This document shows positions 26,221-35,495 of a stretch of DNA of 64,000 bases, piece by piece; position 1 is the stretch's first letter, and each line of letters begins with the position of its first letter. Below the pieces are notes generated by a model, which was given only the letters and a program-made list of their open reading frames with translations, searched no databases and was not told the origin of the DNA. The position numbers and the translations under genes were made by a program. This stretch comes from Sulfobacillus thermotolerans (GTDB taxonomy: Bacteria; Bacillota; Sulfobacillia; Sulfobacillales; Sulfobacillaceae), in assembly GCA_002951815.1 (NCBI GenBank), contig CP019454.1:930001-994000 (forward strand). The letters are read 5' to 3'.

Positions 26221-27396
26221 GTGATACCAAGCAATCATTTAATGCCGGTATATAACCGGTATCCGGTGGTATTGACGCATGGTGATGGGGCGGAAGTTTA
26301 TGATGTGCAGGGACGTCATTTCTGGGACTTTTTAGCGGGCATTGGCGTCAATTCATTAGGCTACAACCATCCGGCAATGCAAAAAGTCTTGGCGGATAGT
26401 GCGGCTTTGATTCATACGTCGAATCTCTTCTGGACCGCCGAGGGCATTGCGTTGAGCAATAAAATGGCAGAGATAACAGGTGGCTACCTCTCTTTGTGGT
26501 CGAATAGTGGTACAGAAGCCAATGAAGCGGCGATCAAACTCATGCGCCGGTATGGCAAATCGGTCAATAAGCAAGCCATTTTAAGTCTCACGGGTGGGTT
26601 TCATGGCCGCACGATGGGTTCTTTGTCCGCTACATTTGTCGCAGCGTATCAAGAGCCATTTGCGCCGTTAGTCCCGGATTTTTACGAAGTTGAAGCGGGC
26701 AATATTGAAGCCTTGAAACAGGCCATGGAACAACACCATCCCTGCGGTTTGATGATAGAGTCTATTCAGGGTGAAGGCGGTGTGGTGCCGTTGCCAGAGG
26801 GATACTTAGCGGAGGCGGCGGCTGTTGCCCGGCAATACGACTGCTTGTTGATGCTGGATGAGGTCCAAACGGGCATGGGCCGAACGGGTCAATGGTTTGG
26901 GTTTCAGCACGAAAAAGTATCGCCAGATATTATTACGGTAGCCAAGGGCTTAGGCTCGGGAGTGCCCATTGGAGGGATGTTGGCCAAGCCTGAGATAGCG
27001 CAATATTTTGTTCCTGGCGATCACGGGACGACGTTTGGGGGCAATCCCTTAGCAGCACGGGCGGGGCTCTGCGTAATTGAATGGCTCGAACAGGGCGGGC
27101 TAGACCATATCCAACGGGTTAGCGGGCTGTTGGAACAACGCCTACAACAATTGGTGCGCGAATACCCCGATATTGTCGAAGGATACAGAGGGCGGGGCTT
27201 AATGTGGGGTCTTATGGTAACGGCACCGGCAAAAGATTTGGTGCAGGCGGCTTTGGATCAGGGACTCATTTTAAATGCGCCCAAACCTCATGTAATTCGT
27301 CTATTGCCGCCACTGGTGGTAGAAGAAGCGGGTATTACGGCGTTTTATGATATTTTGAGTACAGTGTTAGAACAGTGGCGTCAAGGGGCGCACTGA
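26221..27396 (+). CDS. argD: Acetylornithine aminotransferase
   Basis: A class-III PLP aminotransferase converting N-acetylglutamate semialdehyde to N-acetylornithine. The PLP pocket is seen in SGTEANEAAIKLMRRYG, GGFHGRTMGSLSAT, LLMLDEVQTGMGRTG and the catalytic lysine in ITVAKGLGSGVPIGGML. At 391 aa it is of usual size. GTG 26221 is preceded by AGAGGG. It sits in the arg operon 18 bp after argB. Confidence 0.94.
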   Translation: MIPSNHLMPVYNRYPVVLTHGDGAEVYDVQGRHFWDFLAGIGVNSLGYNHPAMQKVLADSAALIHTSNLFWTAEGIALSNKMAEITGGYLSLWSNSGTEANEAAIKLMRRYGKSVNKQAILSLTGGFHGRTMGSLSATFVAAYQEPFAPLVPDFYEVEAGNIEALKQAMEQHHPCGLMIESIQGEGGVVPLPEGYLAEAAAVARQYDCLLMLDEVQTGMGRTGQWFGFQHEKVSPDIITVAKGLGSGVPIGGMLAKPEIAQYFVPGDHGTTFGGNPLAARAGLCVIEWLEQGGLDHIQRVSGLLEQRLQQLVREYPDIVEGYRGRGLMWGLMVTAPAKDLVQAALDQGLILNAPKPHVIRLLPPLVVEEAGITAFYDILSTVLEQWRQGAH

Positions 27397-27418
27397 AACT
27401 TCGAAGGAGTGTGGCAAC

Positions 27419-28642
27419 GTGGTTAAAGGTGTAAATCCCGGTGATACGGTGGTTTTGGCGTATTCGGGAGGACTCGATACGTCTATCATTATTCCATGGT
27501 TGAAAGAGCATTATGGTGTTGAAGTGGTTGCGTTTTGCGCGGACTTAGGACAAGGCGAAGACCTCGATCAGGTACGGCAAAAAGCATTGGCGTCGGGGGC
27601 AAAAGATGTCGTGATTAAGGATTTGCGTCAAGAGTTCGTCGCGGACTACCTGTTTCCGATGCTGAAGTCCCAAGCGGTCTATGAGCATGTCTATCTCTTG
27701 GGCACGGCAATTGCCCGCCCCTTGATCGCTAAATATTTAGTGGAGGTAGCGCACGAGTATCAGGCGTCCGCGGTGGCCCATGGGGCCACGGGTAAAGGGA
27801 ACGACCAAGTGCGGTTCGAGCTTGGTGTTATGGCGTGGGATCCCGCGTTGAAGGTGATTGCACCGTGGCGCGAATGGGATATTACTGGGCGCGTTGAAGC
27901 AATGGAATACGCCAGACGTCACAATATTCCCGTCACAGCGACCAAAGAGAGCCCCTACTCTCGAGACCAAAATCTTTGGCATATTAGCCATGAAGGTGGG
28001 GTGCTGGAAAACCCAGCTGTTCCAACCCCTCAGGATGTCTATACGTGGACAAAATCGCCTGTTGAGGCACCCGATGCTCCGCAATGGGTAACGATAGCCT
28101 TTGACCAAGGGGTGCCAGCGGGCCTTGATGGGGAGCCCCTTGAGGGATTAGCCTTAATGAATGCCGTGAATGAACTGGGTGTACGTCACGGCATTGGGCG
28201 GGTCACAATGGTGGAAAATCGACTGGTTGGAATGAAATCGCGCGGGGTGTACGAAACGCCAGGAGGAACCATTCTTTATGCGGCGCATCAAGGCCTCACC
28301 AGCATCACGTGGGACCGGGAAACGGCGTTGTTTGCTCAAACCGTTGCCTTACGGATGGCTCGTTTAATCTATGATGGACAGTGGTTTTCAGCGCTACGGG
28401 AAGCGTTGATGGGGTTTGTAAATGAAGCCAATCGCGTAGTGAGTGGCAATGTTACATTGATGTTGTATAAAGGCTCTGTCACGGTCCATGCGGCGGTCTC
28501 TCCGTTTTCGTTGTACTCGGAAGACTTGGCAACATTTGATGGCGGACAATACGATCATCATGATGCGGAAGGATTTATTCATCTTTTTGGATTGCCTTTA
28601 GCGGTTCGCCAACGGGTCATGCGCCGGGGAGGACGACATTAA
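27419..28642 (+). CDS. argG: Argininosuccinate synthase
   Basis: It joins citrulline and aspartate using ATP. The PP-loop is VVLAYSGGLDTSIIIPWL; further conserved parts are AHGATGKGNDQVRFE, SRDQNLWHISHEGG and the C-terminal VHAAVSPFSLYS region. The start GTG follows GAAGGAG. The stop TAA overlaps the argH ATG (TAATG). Ornithine carbamoyltransferase (argF), needed to supply citrulline, is absent from this operon. Confidence 0.95.
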   Translation: MVKGVNPGDTVVLAYSGGLDTSIIIPWLKEHYGVEVVAFCADLGQGEDLDQVRQKALASGAKDVVIKDLRQEFVADYLFPMLKSQAVYEHVYLLGTAIARPLIAKYLVEVAHEYQASAVAHGATGKGNDQVRFELGVMAWDPALKVIAPWREWDITGRVEAMEYARRHNIPVTATKESPYSRDQNLWHISHEGGVLENPAVPTPQDVYTWTKSPVEAPDAPQWVTIAFDQGVPAGLDGEPLEGLALMNAVNELGVRHGIGRVTMVENRLVGMKSRGVYETPGGTILYAAHQGLTSITWDRETALFAQTVALRMARLIYDGQWFSALREALMGFVNEANRVVSGNVTLMLYKGSVTVHAAVSPFSLYSEDLATFDGGQYDHHDAEGFIHLFGLPLAVRQRVMRRGGRH

Positions 28643-30033
28643 TGGAGGATATGGCGCGTAGTCCTCGCTTGGCTCAAGGCTTGGACCGCAATGCGGCGCA
28701 TTTTACGGCTTCTGTTTTTTTTGATTGGCGACTATTGCCTTACGATATCGCGGGGTCCATGGCGCACATTACGATGTTGGCAGAACAGAACATTGTCACT
28801 CAGGAAGCGAAAGAGCAAATTCTCGCAGGCTTAGAACAGGTCCGTCAAGAGTGGGAGCAAGGTACGCTGACGCCCCGTGTCGAATGGGAAGACGTGCATA
28901 TGAATGTGGAGGGTCGCTTGGGGGAAATTATTGGCCCCATAAGCGGCGTGCTGCATACGGCACGAAGCCGCAACGACCAAGTCGCTGTCGATATGCACTT
29001 ATATATGCTTGATGTAGCGGAACGCTTGAAATCGTTGCTTTATGCGTATATCAAGGCGCTTACTGACCGTGCGGAACAAGATTTCGGCGTGATTATTCCC
29101 GGATACACGCACATGCAAGCGGCGCAGCCGATTTTGCTCTCACATCATTGGCTGGCCTATAAGAGTATGGCCATCAGAGATTTCGAACGCCTTCAGCAAT
29201 GGCAGCAACGGACCAACTTGTCGCCGTTAGGCGCGGGTGCCTTAAGTGGGACTCCATATCCGACAGACCCCGCGCGAACGGCTTCTTTGCTGGGGTTATC
29301 ATCTGTCTATGACAATTCCGTAGACGCCGTGTCGGACCGTGATTTCTTGCTGGAATTTTTGGCTTGGGCTGCCATTACGATGGTTCATTTGAGCCGATTA
29401 GCTGAGGAATTGGTATTGTGGTCCAGTGTGGAATTTGGATATGTGCGGATTTCGGATGCCTATTCTACCGGGTCCTCGATCATGCCGCAAAAACGCAATC
29501 CCGATGTGGCGGAATTGACCCGGGGCAAAGCCGGCCGAGTCATTGGACGGTTACAAGGGTTGTTGACGACCATGAAAGGATTACCTCTTGCGTATGATTC
29601 CGATATGCAAGAAGACAAAGAAGCGGTTTTTGATGTCGTCGACACAATGGACGGAGTCCTCACAGTGGTGCCGGGTATGCTAAACACTTTAGAAGTCAAT
29701 CGCGAGCGCATTGCCCGGCGCATTGGCCAGGACTATACGGCAGCCACTGACCTCGCCGACATATTGGTACAAAATGGGATGACGTTTCGCGAGGCGCATC
29801 ATTTAGTTGGAATGTTGGTCACAGAACTTGAAAAACACGGCAAAGGCTTTGGGGATGCGGACCCTGACTGGTTGCATACAGTGGCCCCGAAAATTCAGCC
29901 TGAATGGTTGAGAATGTTGACGCCGGAAAGGCTCGTGGCGAAGCGACTGCAGCCGATGGGGACGGCACCGGAGCGGGTCACGGAGCAAATCCAAGCAACC
30001 CGCCGGTGGCTTGCGGAGCATCAGCCAGTGTAG
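28642..30033 (+). CDS. argH: Argininosuccinate lyase
   Basis: It splits argininosuccinate into arginine and fumarate. The superfamily signature is in GSSIMPQKRNPDVAEL with the catalytic serine; other anchors are HTARSRNDQVAVD and PGYTHMQAAQPI. The N-terminus (VFFDWRLLPYDIAGS) is typical. Length 463 aa. It is the last gene of the operon and converges with the FTR1 gene, with only 3 bp between the two stops and no clear terminator. Confidence 0.95.
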   Translation: MEDMARSPRLAQGLDRNAAHFTASVFFDWRLLPYDIAGSMAHITMLAEQNIVTQEAKEQILAGLEQVRQEWEQGTLTPRVEWEDVHMNVEGRLGEIIGPISGVLHTARSRNDQVAVDMHLYMLDVAERLKSLLYAYIKALTDRAEQDFGVIIPGYTHMQAAQPILLSHHWLAYKSMAIRDFERLQQWQQRTNLSPLGAGALSGTPYPTDPARTASLLGLSSVYDNSVDAVSDRDFLLEFLAWAAITMVHLSRLAEELVLWSSVEFGYVRISDAYSTGSSIMPQKRNPDVAELTRGKAGRVIGRLQGLLTTMKGLPLAYDSDMQEDKEAVFDVVDTMDGVLTVVPGMLNTLEVNRERIARRIGQDYTAATDLADILVQNGMTFREAHHLVGMLVTELEKHGKGFGDADPDWLHTVAPKIQPEWLRMLTPERLVAKRLQPMGTAPERVTEQIQATRRWLAEHQPV

Positions 30034-30036
30034 GTG

Positions 30037-30855
30037 TTAGGGTTTGGCCGTTTGGTGTCCCCATGGCTTTAGAAAGAGGTAAATGCCTGGCGCTAATAAG
30101 CCGAGATATAAGACGACTTGAAGAAGAGTGGGAGATTGGGCATATCCGATAAAGGTGTGAAGCAGGTCGCCTAAGGCGCCTGATTCGCGTAGGTAACGTC
30201 CACTGTGCCACAAGACGCGTCGTCCCCAAGGAATCCAGTGCAGGGCTTGGTAGTCTTCAACCCCGTCACTTATTAAGGCATCCGCAAATAGCAGCAGCAA
30301 GACCCCAAAGGTGCTAAAAAATGTCCGCAGCGGGATGCGGCGGCCCAAATGGTACATCCAATAACTAAGGCTAAGGCCCATAGCAATACCGAGAACGGCA
30401 CCTGTCAAGAGTTGGGCAGGTGCCGTTCGAAACGAGAGGGCCAGCACGAAAATAGTGGTTTCCAAGCCTTCTCGACCGACCGTCACACCTGACAGCAGTG
30501 CCAGCGTCCATCGAGAAGAACGAGTGAGCGACCGGGCGACGTCGTGTTGTATGTGATATTTGAGATGCTGGCTTTGCTTTTTCATCCAAAAACTCATGGC
30601 CGTCAGCATCACGGCTGCGGCAAAATAGGTGGTGCCTTCGAACCCGATTTGTAAGCGTGTTCCTCTGTAACGGTGGATGTTTTCCCAGACGAAGGTGCCG
30701 ATAGCTGCATCACTCACTAAGGCGATAACGGTGCCGGTCCATACCATAAACGTGAGGTCACGGCGTCCGATTTGTCGCAGATAGCTCAAGATGATCGCTA
30801 CAATCATGCTGGCTTCGACCGATTCACGGGCAAAAATCACGAGAGTTGGCAGCAA
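30037..30855 (-). CDS. FTR1-family iron permease
   Basis: A membrane protein with about seven hydrophobic segments and two REXXE iron-binding motifs, RESVEAS in the first segment and REGLETT in the fourth, as in Ftr1/EfeU. It probably imports iron, here without adjacent EfeO or EfeB. TTG 30855 is my preferred start because AGGAAGGGG lies upstream, though at a long spacing of about 12 nt; a TTG at 30888 has no ribosome site. Length about 272 aa. Confidence 0.85.
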   Translation of the reverse strand: MLPTLVIFARESVEASMIVAIILSYLRQIGRRDLTFMVWTGTVIALVSDAAIGTFVWENIHRYRGTRLQIGFEGTTYFAAAVMLTAMSFWMKKQSQHLKYHIQHDVARSLTRSSRWTLALLSGVTVGREGLETTIFVLALSFRTAPAQLLTGAVLGIAMGLSLSYWMYHLGRRIPLRTFFSTFGVLLLLFADALISDGVEDYQALHWIPWGRRVLWHSGRYLRESGALGDLLHTFIGYAQSPTLLQVVLYLGLLAPGIYLFLKPWGHQTAKP

Positions 30856-30958
30856 TGAATTTGACGCCCCTTCCTGGTGTCGTGGCAAGAGCGTACGAGT
30901 CTGTGCCTATTGGTGTCAAGCATTGCAATGATAGCGATGGTCTTTTGAAACGGTTGAT

Positions 30959-30984
30959 AAAAAAAGCCCCCGAAAGGGGGCTTT
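30959..30984 (-). terminator. Terminator of the copper-delivery operon
   Basis: On the minus strand AAAGCCCCC, TTTC loop, GGGGGC then TTTTTTT. It lies about 25 bp after the P-type ATPase stop codon. Confidence 0.85.
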
Positions 30985-31007
30985 AACACGAGGGGATCTG
31001 TCTATCT

Positions 31008-33452
31008 TTAAATGCCTAAAAATGCCAGAAGCGCCAGACTGGTACCAACACCGATCACGACACTGGTCCCGACCACATACCGCTTGGGGGAAAATCCTAA
31101 AATGCGCAAGGAGTTGGCCAAGACAAATGCGGATGACAAGAGCATAGCGACCGCCGCAATGAAGGGGCCGGTATATCCCATGGCAGCAGCGGGCAAAGCT
31201 AAGGCGTTGTAAAACAATGCCCAGAGCAAGTTTTGCTTGATGATGCGCGTCACTTGTTTGCTTGTGGTTAAGGTATCCACCAGACTCATCAAATTGGGGC
31301 GGGTTAGTGTCAAATGGCCAGCTTCGATAGCAATGTCTGAACCTGTGCCCATGGCAATCCCCAAATGCGCTTTCACTAAGGCTGGCGAGTCGTTAATGCC
31401 ATCGCCGACAAATGCTACATGATGGCCTTCTGCTTCGAGTTTCTCGACCAACGCAGCTTTGTCCAAGGGTTTTTGACGGGACAAATAATGTTCGATGCCG
31501 ACTTGGTTGGCCACGAGCGCAGCAGCTTCGGGAGAGTCACCAGTGGCCATCCATATCGCTAGTCCTTGCGCCTTCAGTTGGCTGATGGCCTCACGGGCCT
31601 GTGCTCGCAGTTGGTCTCCAACGCTGAGAATGGCACGGACATGACCATCGACTTCCAGTTTGGCAATCGTACGACCCTCGTCGCGCCATGTGGCCACGCG
31701 CTCAGCCATGGCGTCATCGAGCTGTTCGTGCCCTTCTAGCGCTCCAATCCGTAAATGGTGGTTGTCAAGCTCTCCCGCCACACCCCATCCGGGCTCCTCG
31801 GAAAAGTTTGCTATCGGACGGAGGGGAGTGCCGGTCTGTTCCACATATTTCGAGACTGCAGTGGCGATGGGATGTTCGGATGCGATTTCCAAAGAGCCTA
31901 CCATCTGCAGTACTTCGGGGGTTTCGGGCCATAGACCGGTTAAGGTCATTTGCCCCGTCGTCAATGTTCCCGTCTTATCTAAGATTACGGTGTCGACCTC
32001 CGCGGCGCGCTCAAGAGCGTCATCACTGCGCAACAGCATTCCATAGCCCCCTAGGCGCTGCGCACCTGCCAAGACGGCTAAAGGGGTCGCTACGCTCAAA
32101 GCGCAGGGGCAGGCAATCACAAAGACTGCAATCATGTTTAACAGCGCAGGGGCGGTACCGACTTTGGCAATCAACAACCAATAGAGGAGCGTAAGCACAC
32201 CGGCGACCAGAACGGCGGGAACAAAAATCCGGAGAACACGGTCGGCTAATTTCCGCCATTGGCCTTGAGCGCCTTGTGCCGCTTTCACAAAACGAGCAGT
32301 TTGTGCCAAAATCGTATCGCTTGATACACGCAGGGCTTGAATCACAAGGCGTCCTGTCGAGTTGATGGTTCCAGCATAGACCGTGGACCCGATTGATTTG
32401 TCGACGGGCACGGCTTCACCAGTTAAAAAGGCTTCGTCAATGGCCGAGTGTCCATCAAGCACGGTGCCGTCTACCGGAACTTTTTCCCCGGGCCGGACGA
32501 CAACGTGGTCGCCGACTTGGACTTGGTTAATATCAGTCTGGACTTCATGGCCGTCTTTAAGCACCCACGCTGACTTGACACTGAGCCGCGATAGCATGCG
32601 CACAACGCCGGCTGCGCGGTTGCGAGTGCCCACTTCCAAATTGCGACTCAGGAGTAAAAAGGTAATGAACATCGTGGCAGTATCAAAATACAGATACCGC
32701 CCACCGGCAAAAATCGTATAGACACTATAGCCATAAGCGGATAAACTGCCGATGGCAATCAACAGGTCCATGGTCGGCACGCCGTGCCGCAAAGAGGACC
32801 AAGCGCCGCGCAAAAAAGGCCAACCACTCCAGAAAACACTAGGTGTAGCGATAGCCCAGAGACCGTATTCTAGCGCCTCACGTAGGCTGGGAGGAAATGT
32901 CGGTAAATAGCCGGACCACACCGGTACACTGAACATCATAACAAAGACGGTGAGAACGGCCGAGACGCCAAAGCGACGCAACAGCGTCAAATCTCGATCG
33001 GACTCAAGGTCTTCGTCATCACGGTCGCGCTCTTTCGCATCATAACCTAATTTAATAATTGCGTCTTCCAAGTCCTTGGAAGACGTGGTGGCAGCGTCCA
33101 TCGCCACTTGCGCGGTGCTGGTGGCAAAGTCAATTTGAGCGCCAAGAACACCGGGCATGCGTGTCAGGACTTGCTCAACCAAAATGCTGCACGACGCGCA
33201 CCACATCCCGTCGATATCAATGGTCACAGTTTTAGGATCCGCATTTAGGCTAATGACCGGCGGGGTGGGCACGGTAATGTTCTCCCGTAAATTCTCCCAA
33301 TTAATTCCCGGCCGGCTCTTCAATTCTTTGATTTCTTCATCGCCTAATAACCGCCAGAGTTCTCGGCAACCATGACAGCAAAAGATGTGCCCATCGCCAG
33401 GCACCTCAGTAATAACAGGCTGCTCGCATAAATAGCACGTTAAAACAGCCAT
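31008..33452 (-). CDS. CcoI/FixI-type copper-transporting P1B ATPase
   Basis: An 814-aa heavy-metal P-type ATPase. At the N-terminus is the zinc-ribbon-like metal-binding region of CcoI proteins (CYLCEQP...FCCHGCRELW, about residues 5-40), followed by an HMA domain with GMWCASC (about 80-150). Then come eight membrane segments with the CPC motif in ACPCALSVATPLAVL, the phosphorylation site DKTGTLTTG, SEHPIA and GDGINDSPAL. CcoI proteins deliver copper to haem-copper oxidases rather than detoxify. The ATG at 33452 follows GGAGGTG and overlaps the upstream gene by 13 bp. Confidence 0.9.
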   Translation of the reverse strand: MAVLTCYLCEQPVITEVPGDGHIFCCHGCRELWRLLGDEEIKELKSRPGINWENLRENITVPTPPVISLNADPKTVTIDIDGMWCASCSILVEQVLTRMPGVLGAQIDFATSTAQVAMDAATTSSKDLEDAIIKLGYDAKERDRDDEDLESDRDLTLLRRFGVSAVLTVFVMMFSVPVWSGYLPTFPPSLREALEYGLWAIATPSVFWSGWPFLRGAWSSLRHGVPTMDLLIAIGSLSAYGYSVYTIFAGGRYLYFDTATMFITFLLLSRNLEVGTRNRAAGVVRMLSRLSVKSAWVLKDGHEVQTDINQVQVGDHVVVRPGEKVPVDGTVLDGHSAIDEAFLTGEAVPVDKSIGSTVYAGTINSTGRLVIQALRVSSDTILAQTARFVKAAQGAQGQWRKLADRVLRIFVPAVLVAGVLTLLYWLLIAKVGTAPALLNMIAVFVIACPCALSVATPLAVLAGAQRLGGYGMLLRSDDALERAAEVDTVILDKTGTLTTGQMTLTGLWPETPEVLQMVGSLEIASEHPIATAVSKYVEQTGTPLRPIANFSEEPGWGVAGELDNHHLRIGALEGHEQLDDAMAERVATWRDEGRTIAKLEVDGHVRAILSVGDQLRAQAREAISQLKAQGLAIWMATGDSPEAAALVANQVGIEHYLSRQKPLDKAALVEKLEAEGHHVAFVGDGINDSPALVKAHLGIAMGTGSDIAIEAGHLTLTRPNLMSLVDTLTTSKQVTRIIKQNLLWALFYNALALPAAAMGYTGPFIAAVAMLLSSAFVLANSLRILGFSPKRYVVGTSVVIGVGTSLALLAFLGI

Positions 33453-34171
33453 GGGTTCACCTCCGGAATCCAACCATTGACAGCAAAACCTCTCAACATG
33501 AACAAAATCCCGCTCAAGGCAATAAGGGCAGCCGCAATATAGGTGAACTTGCGCCCTTTGAGTCTCTTGCTACCATACCAGCCAGCAGCGGCAACGCTCA
33601 AGAGGGCCGGGCTTGTGCCGATGCCAAAAGCCAGCAAGGTTACGGCGCCCGCCCAAGCAGAGCCCGTCGCTGCTGCAGATAAGAGCATGGCAAAAATCAG
33701 ACCGCATGGATGAAATCCTAAAATCAGCCCCGCAAAAAATGCGGCTTGAGGAGTTCTCACACTCATCAATCTACGGAAGACTTTTTGAACGGGTTTCCAC
33801 TGCAAAAGAGACCAGCGTTCCAAAAATCCCCCACCATGACCAGTCCGAGCTTCGTCGATGGCCCAAAGAATCATCATGCTTCCGCCAATAATTCCGGCCG
33901 CGGCTTCAAATCCCGTGGCATGCGCTGCTGTGTTTACAAAGTGACCGAGAGCGCCAAAAATCGCGCCCATAATCACAAAAGACAAAATGCGCCCTAGGTT
34001 ATGGGCAAGATGACTGGTGACAACCTGTCGCCCCGGATGACGGGCGGTGTCATCGGACGACTTAAAGGACATGCTAAAGGCCAGGACAAATGGGCCGCAC
34101 ATTCCTGTGCAGTGCAAAAATCCCTGAAGAAGACCTACACCCAGTGCCCAAACAATAAGCGTGCTGCTCAT
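33440..34171 (-). CDS. DsbD_2/UreH-type (TauE/SafE-like) membrane protein
   Basis: A 243-aa protein with six to seven membrane segments and the motif LHCTGMCGPFVLAFS near the N-terminus, plus FHPCGLIFAMLLSAAATGS in the middle; this paired LHC/HPCG pattern is seen in the membrane proteins often encoded beside ccoI. Cysteines at both sites could bind copper or exchange disulfides. AAGGAG precedes the ATG. It overlaps the CcoI-type gene and precedes it on the minus strand, so a joint role in copper handling or oxidase assembly is likely. Confidence 0.8.
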   Translation of the reverse strand: MSSTLIVWALGVGLLQGFLHCTGMCGPFVLAFSMSFKSSDDTARHPGRQVVTSHLAHNLGRILSFVIMGAIFGALGHFVNTAAHATGFEAAAGIIGGSMMILWAIDEARTGHGGGFLERWSLLQWKPVQKVFRRLMSVRTPQAAFFAGLILGFHPCGLIFAMLLSAAATGSAWAGAVTLLAFGIGTSPALLSVAAAGWYGSKRLKGRKFTYIAAALIALSGILFMLRGFAVNGWIPEVNPWLF

Positions 34172-34226
34172 CTAAGTACTCCTTGTATACGGTTCGCCGC
34201 GTTGACCGAACGCGTCTGTAGGACGG

Positions 34227-34796
34227 CTAACACCATCCGTGTCCCGCTAATACACTGCCAATAATCATCAGAGCCATGGCAGGGGTCACCAACAAGCCCA
34301 GCCAAGATTGACGGTCTAAAATGATGTACCATGAGGATCCCGCAATCACGCCCATCAGATACAACAAGAGATCTGCTTCGACCAATAAAGGGATATGGGT
34401 ATCTATGAATACGTTGAGGGACGGGATGATAAACAAAAAATCCACGGCCATTCCCAATAATATCAATGCGATGGATAGAGCTTTTATGCGCCTGGTACGC
34501 ATCTCCTCCGATGAGTCGGGCATGAGTGCCTTAAGGGCACTACTTGACCATCTAGCTACCCAAGGTCCTAATGCCAATCCACCTAACAACCCTGCAATGA
34601 GAATGAACGTATATTGTAGAGTATGGTTATCCACACAGCCATGAGCATCCGCAATATCGCTCAGGTGTTGAATATGATAAGAAACGGCAACCGCGTAGCT
34701 CACAAAAGAAACGATGAGAGCCACATATCGCCATGCCTTATTTCTAATATCGACGCCGGTGGCGGCATTGTGAGAGGACCCTTTAATCGCTGACAT
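34227..34796 (-). CDS. Unknown membrane protein in copper-delivery cluster
   Basis: I do not recognise the family. The 189-aa protein has five hydrophobic segments, a short loop with HIQHLSDIADAHGCVDNHT between the first two, and a charged stretch SSEEMRTRRIKAL in the middle. The histidine-rich and cysteine-containing external loop could bind metal. The start (MSAIKG) overlaps the end of the upstream YtkA-like gene by 14 bp, so translation is coupled. Confidence 0.6.
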   Translation of the reverse strand: MSAIKGSSHNAATGVDIRNKAWRYVALIVSFVSYAVAVSYHIQHLSDIADAHGCVDNHTLQYTFILIAGLLGGLALGPWVARWSSSALKALMPDSSEEMRTRRIKALSIALILLGMAVDFLFIIPSLNVFIDTHIPLLVEADLLLYLMGVIAGSSWYIILDRQSWLGLLVTPAMALMIIGSVLAGHGWC

Positions 34797-35220
34797 TGAC
34801 GGAAATGTTCTCCTTTGTATGATGCCCCAACGCATCCACGTTCGCGGTCATATCCCAAGTACCTGCCATAAGAAATATGCCATGACCTCGGTAATGGCCA
34901 TGCCCCACATTCTGAAGCACCATTGTTTGATGGGGCATATCCATAATGGTCATATGCAGTGAGACAACAATATGGGCATTCGTGACAGGTTTCCCATTTG
35001 CCGTACGTAATGATACATTCACGTTAAAGGGCTTTAGGGCCACGAGCGGATGGGGGTGATAGCTCCAAAGGCTCGTCATGCCTGAACTTTTTATTGTGAT
35101 GGTGCTGGGCTGGTGGGTAGCGGATGAGGCTGTCTGCCCACACGCTGCTAAGGATAACGTCAGCAAGGCGCTTCCAAAGACCATGCCCAGGGTTCGTTGC
35201 TTCCTTATAAATGTAGGCAT
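34783..35220 (-). CDS. YtkA/FixH-like lipoprotein
   Basis: A 145-aa exported protein with a lipobox (LSLAACGQ), then a beta-sandwich domain with PLVALKPFNVNVSLRTANGKPVTNAHIVVSLHM, MPHQTMVL and GTWDMTANVDALG, which is the YtkA/FixH pattern. The domain is rich in Met and His (SLHMTIMDMPHQ, GHGHYRGHG), which suggests copper(I) binding outside the membrane. The start at 35220 (MPTFIRK) gives a normal signal peptide; GTG at 35250 after GAGGAG is an alternative. It heads the operon leading to the CcoI-type ATPase. Confidence 0.75.
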   Translation of the reverse strand: MPTFIRKQRTLGMVFGSALLTLSLAACGQTASSATHQPSTITIKSSGMTSLWSYHPHPLVALKPFNVNVSLRTANGKPVTNAHIVVSLHMTIMDMPHQTMVLQNVGHGHYRGHGIFLMAGTWDMTANVDALGHHTKENISVNVSD

Positions 35221-35290
35221 AAGCGAGTTATCGGCGGCTCTCAACAGCACCATCTCCTCAATGGCTATGACAGGATGCATTTCTTTCGCT

Positions 35291-35296
35291 ATTATA
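35291..35296 (-). promoter_or_regulatory. -10 box for the copper-delivery operon
   Basis: TATAAT on the minus strand about 70 bp before the YtkA-like gene; the -35 is poor, which would suit an activated promoter. Confidence 0.4.
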
Positions 35297-35425
35297 GCGC
35301 AAGTCGACGGAATCGGACGAGGTGGTGCATGAGGGAGATGGTGCCTTTGAATCCTAATCATGGACTAGATGGGTGAAATACCTGGTTCCAAAGAACTATA
35401 AAGCCTAGGGGAATATGGCGATTCC

Positions 35426-35453
35426 TTGTTTTTGCGTGTGTTTGGGATATGAT
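35426..35453 (+). promoter_or_regulatory. Promoter of the 35.5 kb operon
   Basis: TTGTTT (35426-35431), a 16-bp spacer and TATGAT (35448-35453), 43 bp before the first start codon. Confidence 0.5.
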
Positions 35454-35495
35454 GAATTATTACGGTAAGGCTCAGAGCGTTAAGGAGGCAGACAA

